64,000 nt of DNA from Lepisosteus oculatus. Its lineage: Eukaryota; Chordata; Actinopteri; Semionotiformes; Lepisosteidae. Shown here piece after piece: positions 46,920 to 64,000 of the stretch. How positions within the stretch are numbered: the first letter of the stretch is position 1; every line of letters begins with the position of its first letter. The translations under genes were made by a program, and so were the position numbers. The stretch is taken from positions 29,397,148 through 29,461,147 of the forward strand of contig NC_090706.1 in the NCBI RefSeq assembly GCF_040954835.1, in the 5' to 3' direction. The notes under the pieces are model-generated. The model did not search any database. It worked only from the letters and a program-made list of their open reading frames with translations, and was not told the origin of the DNA.

Positions 46920-49900
46920 TTGTACAAAAGAATAAAACATCTGAAATTATTTTTTTATCTTCAGATTTTATTAAAATATTTTGTATGTGAAGTTACGATC
47001 ACAAACATGATTTTTTTCTAACAAAAAGGTAAAAAAAAGCCTTAAGAGCCTACTTACAGGAGACAGATTTTCTTTTTGCAGGCTGCTGTCTGAAAACAAC
47101 TCTCGAAGAACAAAAGGCAAAATAAAAAAAAAAACGAAACACAAACAAAAACACTGTGTTCACATGTTGCAAAGCTACGTTTCCTACCCTGTGTCTTTTC
47201 ACAGCGCCCGTCGGGGGACTCCCTGCCCTCATCTCCACTTACAGAGCTGGAGCCCATGCCCTTTCTCAGACTCATCCCTTCACCTGGACGTGCTGATGCG
47301 GGTTTCACCCCCTGCCCCCATCAGGCCAAGGTGTCCGAACCCTCCCCCCACCTCTCTGCCCGAACAGCGAGCTCTCGGCACCGCATCACCCATCTCGACT
47401 GGATCTCTCCGCCCCTGCTCAAGCGGGACAAGCAGGACGGGCCCCCCTGGGCCCGGGTCTTGACACTGCCGCCGAGCAGCTGTCCCGGACCCCGTGCTCG
47501 CTCCCGACAAGCGGGGAATTCACACCTGGCCTGGCGTCGGAAACGTGCTGTTCCAGCGTGTCGAACGCCCTCAACACGCCAACCCCAACTCGAGACACCG
47601 CGGACCGCCGAGATCGGGGGCCCACGTCACTGAAGGACAAGCAGCCATCACACCCAGCCCTACCGCAGAACAGGAAAAACACCCCACAGAACTGGGGAAA
47701 ATGAAAACAACCACAAAGAACGGAAGGGGAAAAGAAACTAAGAGCAACAGCTCACAGAACGCAAAACCCACAGCGGAAGGGCAGAACACACTGCACAGGG
47801 CGGTGGGTGGAAACGCGCAGGGGGGGCGGCTCTCCAGGGGCAGAAACGGGAACTTCAGCCTCATCACACCTGCTCTACCAGTGCCACTGCCGACCACGTG
47901 CGCCGGCGTCAACTTGACGTTTCAGTGCCCTTTCCATTTTCCCCATCAGCCTAGTATTTTCTGGCACCAACTCCATGTGTCTCATTAAAGAAGTACAAAA
48001 AACAAACAGAGGTCCAGTTAGTCCCTGTACTGGCGATGTAAACGAAGGGCACTGGAGGCTGGCGCGTGCCTTGGACGGAGCTCCGCCCAAGACACTCCAA
48101 ACCAGCTCCGTCCTGCAGGACCACAGACAAGACCCCCACACAAGCCCATCCCCTGCTTCCTTAAACTGGACCTCACCTGCCTGCTCCTCCCTCGCCCCAG
48201 AAAAGGGAAAGGTTCCCCCCAAAAAGTGCCTTAGCTCTGCACCTCCCCCTGCCTCAGAGGGGGGGCATGCCCACACTCATGCCCACTCCCGAGAGGAGAG
48301 GTCACGTCAACCCCACAGCAGGGCAGGAAAGAAAGAGAGGAGGCAAACTCCATGGTGCGTTTTTTCATGTAGATATCGAAAACATGAAGGCTAAACCACA
48401 ACTTAAAACAGAAAAAAAATGAAAGCCTGAGATCTTTCTTTCCTTAAGAATTCATAGATAACCAAAGAGTTGCCATGTTTTCTCGGTATTTAAAAGTATG
48501 GTCATCTTTCCTTTTTTTCTATCCCCACAACTATATCATTAAGGTTTTTTTTATCGTAAAGAACTCTGTAGTATCTAAAAAACTGTACATAGCGAAAAAA
48601 ACAGATCAGAGTACATTCAATATATCTGTTGCTGAGGTACTAAGAAGGGAGCTCCCTTGTCACAGAGCAGTGTTCACAGTAAAGAGTCAGTCACAGACAC
48701 TGCCCCCCTCTGGCATGGCAGTGACACTGCGCTTAGGATCTGCTGGTCAGTACAAACACATGGCTCTGCTGGTCCTGTGCAGTGGGACCGAGGCCGACAT
48801 GAGCTCCCCGTGCTCCGACTTGTGGATGAGCTAGGTCTGCACAGCTGGAGGGCTCTCCCCGTCCATCCGCCTCCTGCTGTGCAGCTGCGCAGGTCAGGGT
48901 GCCCACGTCAGCCCGCCCGCAGCCACCTCCCCTCTGTGCAGCAATGCCCCAGGCTGCAAGCAGCCGACTGCGCAGCTCAGAGGCTGGCCTGCGCAGCTCA
49001 GAGGCTGGCCTGCGCAGCAGACTCACCTGAGCGGGAGTGCTCACACCCTGGGTGTGTGTGCACATACATACTCGGTAACAAACGCTCACCTGTGCGCCTA
49101 TTAAGCCTCCAGAATCGCGCCCAGGTCTTTGGAAAGAAGCAGCTAAGATAAGAGCACAGCAAATGCCTCCTCCGCCATTGGCCATGTTCACTTATGGCTT
49201 CTTTTGGGTTTAAAAGCACTACAAGGGCGTAAAAGGGAGCAGCCGCAGCATTGCCACACAGAGGTGCACAATCCTGTTTCACAGTAGCAACGATCTCAAA
49301 ACAACAAAAACAGCTTTTCTAAGTTCTCTGAAATGCGTAATGCGATGGAAAAAGGGAGCATGTGGTGCCCACTTCTGGCCGGACAGAGCATCACATCTTA
49401 GTGCTGCCATCCTGCTGTGGGCACAAACCTGCAACACCATGTCATCAAAGAGAACGCCCGGTGTGGTATTTCTCCATTCCAACACTTGAAACAAAAGCGT
49501 GTTGGATTCTGGACAGCCAGCTCCTGCATGTCCAGCATTAACAACCCTTGTCCTGTGAAGAACCGACTGCACTCGCACCCCAGTGAGCTGCGCTGCCAGT
49601 ATCTCCATGAATCATGAAGGTACTATCACACCCGTCTCACTGTGGGTGCGTCCATAGCCCCAGCCAGCACCAGTGCAGGATGCTTGGGTCCGAGGAACGG
49701 GCCTGGGCCGGGCTGAAGGGGTCATCCGATTGGGGGGCCTGTTTGACAAAGAAGCAGACCGCTGGGCCACTCGCACGCACAGCTCCGCAAGTACAGATGC
49801 CTTTTTCTCTCTGCCAACCAAAGTGGGGACCCCTGCCGGTCATCCTCACTGCACCTCGGAGTGCATTTCGAAAGAGGCAGGGACTGACACAGTGAGGGCA

Positions 49901-51196
49901 GAGAGGGCACAGCCCCTGCCTTGCTCACTACTGCTCCGGAGCACGAGCGATCGAGCGATCAAGACACGACGTGACAACTCAATTCTGACTGACGTGGGGA
50001 AACCAACTCTCCGAGCCTCAACCTTGAGGGAGCCCAACAGGCAACACCCTGCCGTGAGCTCGGGCACAGCTCTCCAGCTACCAGCGGAAACACTGCACCA
50101 GCAGAGCCACCGCAGTGCGCTCAGCTAATCCCGAGAGCAGGGGGGCGGGTTTGGCACCCCTGGTCCACACCAAGGCAGCGCCCTTCCCCAGCCAGACCTT
50201 TAAATGCTCAATGGGCCCTCAATCACATCACGGTCTCAAATGCTTAACTGCCCCCCCCCCAGTGCTGAAGACCTCAGACCTGCAGAAAAGGGGGCAGGGA
50301 CCCAGACAGGGGCAGCCCCCGGTTGCAGGGAGCGAAGTGGGGTTACCCCTCGCCCTTCAGGAGATCACTAACTACAGGGAGGTGCCAATGATGGTGCAGC
50401 GATCAGCGCAGAGCCCACGTAGGGCGATGTCTGCCGACCACAAGGCTCCATGGAAAGAGCCTGGTCTAAAGGCATCTCTGCGGAGCGGCCATGTCGAGGC
50501 TTGGTCAAAAGCACACCCTGCCACCCTACATCACTCCCCTCTAGAAGGGCCACTGCCACTCCGTCTCGCCCCACACCGAAGAGTCTGTGACAGGGTTTTA
50601 AGTCCACCAGCACAGGAACAGGAGGCCTCTCGCAAACGCCAGTTTTTTTTTTTTAAAAGTGCAGTAGGATTGCTGTCACACCTGACCAGCCTTCCCTCTC
50701 TCCCTCTCTGTACACAAATCAGTGATGTGCTCTGCCAGTATTTCCACACGCTGGATCTCAGGCGCAATCATCCCCGTCCCATTGTCCGTGGGCAGCTGCT
50801 GAGCTCCGGCCAGCCAGCACCGGACTGAACGCTGCGACTCCCAACAGGGTCGAAACTACGCCGGCGCTCAGCTCTCCTGCTCAACACCCTGGAGCGAGGA
50901 GCAGCGCGCGGCAGGGAGGGAGCAAGACCGGCCAGTCAGGTGCCTAAAGACCACAAGGCCGCATTCCCCTTTCCCCGAACCCCCCAGCTGTACAGAAGAG
51001 TTCAAGGGCGATGGGACGAATGACTCAAATCTTCAGAGAGAGACGCACACAGGGGAGGGAATTATTAAAAACAGATTTAAACATCTATAACCTTCCTCCC
51101 CAAAAGCACAGTGCATCTGGCTTCAGTGAAAACACACACTCGATTAAATATCACCACTTACAAAGGTAAAAATTACTTTATCGTATAAAAATCTAT
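46920..51196. other. Region downstream of ctbp1, no gene recognised
   Basis: Unique-looking sequence relatively poor in repeats. It could hold an extended ctbp1 3' UTR: a minus-strand AATAAA-type site lies near 46964-46969. I see no coding similarity or splice-consistent exons on either strand. Confidence 0.35.
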
Positions 51197-51202
51197 TTTA
51201 TT
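51197..51202 (-). terminator. Candidate ctbp1 polyadenylation signal AATAAA
   Basis: Canonical AATAAA on the minus strand about 590 nt beyond the ctbp1 stop, followed by AT-rich sequence. Longer transcripts ending further left are possible. Confidence 0.4.
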
Positions 51203-51791
51203 CCTCGGGGAACTGCCGATAGCCTGATGTGCCAGAAACAGCAACGACCAAACTCTCAAGGGAGAAAAGAAAATAAAACAAGCCTGTTCTGAGCTGAGTG
51301 GCTCTTGCCCATCGGTTAGGTTCTGGACTTTCATTTAAAACATCGCGATTCCTGGCTCGGAGGAAGCCCTGTCTACAAAGCCTCTCAGCACTTAATACTG
51401 CACTGTTAAAAAAAAAAATTAAGTCACAATTAAGTTGAGGAGGTCGGCTCCAGAACGTGGAAAAAGAAAAAAGCAAAATAGATCTATATATATTTATAAT
51501 CCTTTTCAGATTCAAAACAGATTTAAAAAAATGAGGAAAATAGAAATAGAAAAAAGTCTTTGAGGAGTCAATTATTGCTTACCGACGGGGAAGGGGGGAC
51601 AGAGAGGAGACAGAGGAGAAGGAGAAACAGAGAAATCAGGGGAGCGACACAGGCAGGTCACTCCAGGCTGTTCCGAGGGGTCATGTACTGTCCTGTAGGC
51701 CTGGGCCTGGCCGGGCCGGACCGGACCGGACAGGGTGGCCAGCAACTGCCTGTGGGAGGTGAAGTCCGAGCAGGAATGTGTGGATCTGGTG

Positions 51792-61241
<9,450 letters not shown>

Positions 61242-61353
61242 GGTCTCGGAGTCCCGGCGCCGGCCAGCGCCACTCGCACACGGGCGCAACCGCACAACCC
61301 TCGCCGCTGCCTCGCTCCGGCACAGGACGGGGCGCTCTCGCTCGCCGCAGGGT
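61242..61353 (-). promoter_or_regulatory. Probable 5' UTR segment of the first ctbp1 coding exon
   Basis: Upstream of the ATG on the minus strand is a GC-rich leader. It is preceded at 61354-61355 by an AG after a C13 tract, a strong acceptor-like context. This suggests a further non-coding exon to the right, possibly with a donor near 63148 (CAGCAG then GTACCT). Direct transcription from this CpG-rich segment is the alternative. Confidence 0.4.
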
Positions 61354-61554
61354 CTGGGGGGGGGGGGGAGGGGAGACGGAGCAGGTCACGCCTGACGGAG
61401 CAGGTCACGCCTGGGCCGCAGGCCACCACGAGCCCCACGCACTGGGCACGGGTCCCACACTGTCGCAGCGGAAGGGTCCAGGTCTCGGGTGGAAGGGTGG
61501 AGAGAGGCAGAGAAGGACGAAGAGGGAGAGCAGAGGCAGAGAGAGAGTGGAGAG

Positions 61555-62240
61555 TAAGAGCAGAGACACTCGAGAGCAGAGGGAAGAGGCAGAGAGCAGA
61601 GAGAGACACTCGAGAGCAGAGGGATGAGGCAGAGAGCAGAGAGAGACACTCGAGAGCAGAGGGATGAGGCAGAGAGCAGAGAGAGACACTCGAGAGCAGA
61701 GGGATGAGGCAGAGAGCAGAGAGAGACACTCGAGAGCAGAGGGAAGAGGCAGAGAGCAGAGAGAGACACTCGAGAGCAGAGGGATGAGGCAGAGAGCAGA
61801 GAGAGACACTCGAGAGCAGAGGGATGAGGCAGAGAGAAGAGAGAGACACTCGAGAGCAGAGGGATGAGGCAGAGAGCAGAGAGAGACACTCGAGAGCAGA
61901 GGGATGAGGCAGAGAGTAGAGAGAGACACTAGAGAGCAGAGGGAAGAGGCAGAGAGCAGAGAGAGACACTCGAGAGCAGAGGGATGAGGCAGAGAGCAGA
62001 GAGAGACACTCGAGAGCAGAGGGATGAGGCAGAGAGTAGAGAGAGACACTCGAGAGCAGAGGGAAGAGGCAGAGAGTAGAGAGAGACACTAGAGAGCAGA
62101 GGGAAGAGGCAGAGAGTAGAGAGAGACACTCGAGAGCAGAGGGAAGAGGCAGAGAGCAGAGACACTCGAGAGCAGAGGGAAGAGGCAGAGAGCAGAGACA
62201 CTCGAGAGCAGAGGGAAGAGGCAGAGAGCAGAGAGAGAGT
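61555..62240. repeat. Minisatellite, 40-bp purine-rich unit, about 17 copies
   Basis: The unit is GAGAGAGACACTCGAGAGCA then GAGGGATGAGGCAGAGAGCA, with A/T variation. It lies about 300 bp upstream of the first ctbp1 coding exon. As 40 is not a multiple of three, all frames on the minus strand look open (Leu/Ser-rich); these are artefacts. Confidence 0.94.
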
Positions 62241-64000
62241 GAATTTGCAGATCTGTGAGACGTCCGCTAGGAGGCTCTGCACTTTGTCTGGAGGAGGTCC
62301 TGGATCGCTGGTGCCACCACTGGGATCTCCGATAACTGCAGACATGACCCGCTGCTGGACGCCGGCACACCCGCGCAGAGCTGGGTCGCTGTGCGGGAGC
62401 CCCGGGGCCCAGGGAGAGCAAGAAACAGGCCAGGGGGATCTCCAAGCTGCTCCAGTGGAACAACCGCGCTCGTCCGGATCGACCGGGGCACCTCGTTACT
62501 CCAGCCAGAGCTCATCAGGATAACTAGGTCCTTAAAAACATCATTTTTAAAGGTGCCTCTTGCGGCGACCCCTCCCTCTCAAACCCCCCGAGTCTGTGTT
62601 TTGGAGAACACTGTTTGACGTGAAGCCGTCGTGCCTCTTCCCTGCAGTTATCGAGCGGGGGATAGGACAGAGCAGTCCCACAGGCCCCTGCTCTGCCTCC
62701 GTCGGGAGGCGAGAGAGGTGGATACCAGGGAGAGGGAGTGGATTAAGGGGAGTCCCAAGACTGCTCCAGTAGAACACCTGGCTGTGAAAATGGCTGCAGA
62801 ACCGTTCCCCTGCACAGAGCATTTCAGCCAAATGAACAAAAGAGGCCCCGAGATGCACCAATGTTGAGCTTTCTGCCCCTTGCACACGGGCGCCCTCCCC
62901 GGCGGGCACGCGATCAGGGGGCTTGCAGGAAGCGATCGCGAGCTCACGTGCAGCGGCGGGCAGGCCCAGAGCTCCCGAGGCGCGAGGGGGGCGCCTGGCC
63001 GCGGCCCGACGCCGTGGCGGAGGCAGGAGGCAGGCGATCCGACACTCACCGCTCGGGGGAATTCGCTCTGTCTCTCTCTCGCGCGCGCTCTCTCTCTCTC
63101 TCGCTGTGGGGTGTCCGCGGTTAGTCCATCCCGCCGCCGACGGTCAAGGTACCTGCTGGAGAAGCAGAGAGAGAGGGAGAGAGGCGGGCCGTCAGGGGAG
63201 CACCGCGGAAGAGAGCTGTGCTGGGGCACGCCTGGCGTCGGGGGCTGCTCGCCCGCTGGTCACCAACGGGCTCTCCCGCTGTGCCGCGAAGGAGGCGGGG
63301 AACACTGCGACCCGAGACGCCGTCTCGGCTCGGAAGCGCAGACGGCTTATCATGGGAAACCATCTGAAGGAAACACCTGCAGCGATCTTGCCCAAAACAC
63401 GCTGGCAGGCGCGCGCACACACACACACACATCCACACAGAAACTGTGATCTCCTGGGGGGCGGGGCGGGGGGTTTCGAGCTGACACACTGTCTGACGCG
63501 CAGCGAGGACAAGCTGGGGAAGGTCAAAAACGTCACTGCCATCCGAACTGAGCGGGGCTCGCTCGGGTCAATTAAGCAATTAACCCTCAACGCTGCGATG
63601 AGGCTGTCCGCTGGGAGAGAGACCGCCATCCCCCCCCCCGCAGTGAAAGCCTTCCAGATGAGGGCCACTCCATTCAGCCCAGTGTCTTGCTTCGGGGTGC
63701 CCTGTCCCTTCTGCTCCTAGAACACCCTGTTCCCCTAAAACAAGCTCTGCCTGCGCCCCGATAGTCCCACTCCCCCCCAAAAAATAAATCACCCTCATTT
63801 CCCAGTCCCACACAGGTTGGGATTTTCCTTCAGGAAGATAAGCGCCGCTGTGCACTTCGCGGTTTGAACCAACAGACACGTTACACTCAAGACCGAGACC
63901 CCAGAAGTGTTCACGCCAGCCGGCGCTCTGAACCCCCACACAAGGCTCTCGGCTCACCAAGAACGAGCGCCTGATCGGCAGGGACTCCCACTCGGCCGAG
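62241..64000. other. GC-rich 5' flank of ctbp1, no gene recognised
   Basis: CpG- and GC-rich around 62880-63130, with a CTCTCTCT tract at 63070-63110 and a short CA run near 63417-63435. It may contain the ctbp1 promoter and a non-coding first exon. No coding feature can be supported. Confidence 0.35.

Overview
This is vertebrate nuclear DNA, most likely from a ray-finned fish. It carries intron-containing genes with GT-AG junctions, GC-rich coding exons, tRNA- and 5S-derived SINEs, hAT and Penelope-type remnants, and an exceptional load of minisatellites. The repeat spectrum and the preserved linkage suggest a non-teleost lineage such as gar, bowfin or sturgeon, but that is inference. No bacterial operon, CRISPR array or phage feature was seen.

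Four protein-coding genes were found, all on the minus strand and arranged head to tail. From right to left they are: ctbp1 (coding exons 61241 to 51792, predicted 448 aa, NADH-dependent transcriptional corepressor); spon2 (39835 to 34445, predicted 331 aa, secreted spondin/TSP1 matrix protein); kdm3b (30614 to 7369, 24 exons, predicted 1848 aa, JmjC H3K9 demethylase); and the 5' part of a cyclic-nucleotide-binding-domain cation channel (5595 to beyond the left edge). Exon junctions of kdm3b, spon2 and ctbp1 were worked out by hand. In each gene every junction has a GT donor and AG acceptor, and the reading phase closes exactly at the stop codon. In the channel one exon around the pore turret is unresolved. 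CtBP corepressors and KDM3 demethylases both act on repressive H3K9 chromatin. The physical linkage of the genes may simply be an ancestral vertebrate block, since SPON2 and CTBP1 are also neighbours in human.

The most unusual property is the minisatellites inside kdm3b. At least eight introns carry arrays, and several abut splice sites. Introns 10 and 17 are almost nothing but array. The exon 9 acceptor tract and donor both run straight into arrays. The intron 1/exon 2 junction has been tandemly copied about nine times as a 57-bp unit. Each unit carries a branch-point-like motif, a pyrimidine tract, usually an AG acceptor, and 19 in-frame codons. Nine usable acceptors would give in-frame proteins differing by multiples of 19 residues.

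The remaining sequence (31.0-33.7 kb, 40-51 kb, and the 6-kb first coding intron of ctbp1) holds SINEs, LINE-like 3' ends, simple repeats, a hAT remnant with BED and transposase-like coding traces, and an inverted pair of Penelope-like ends with a hammerhead-ribozyme-like core. I see no further genes there.
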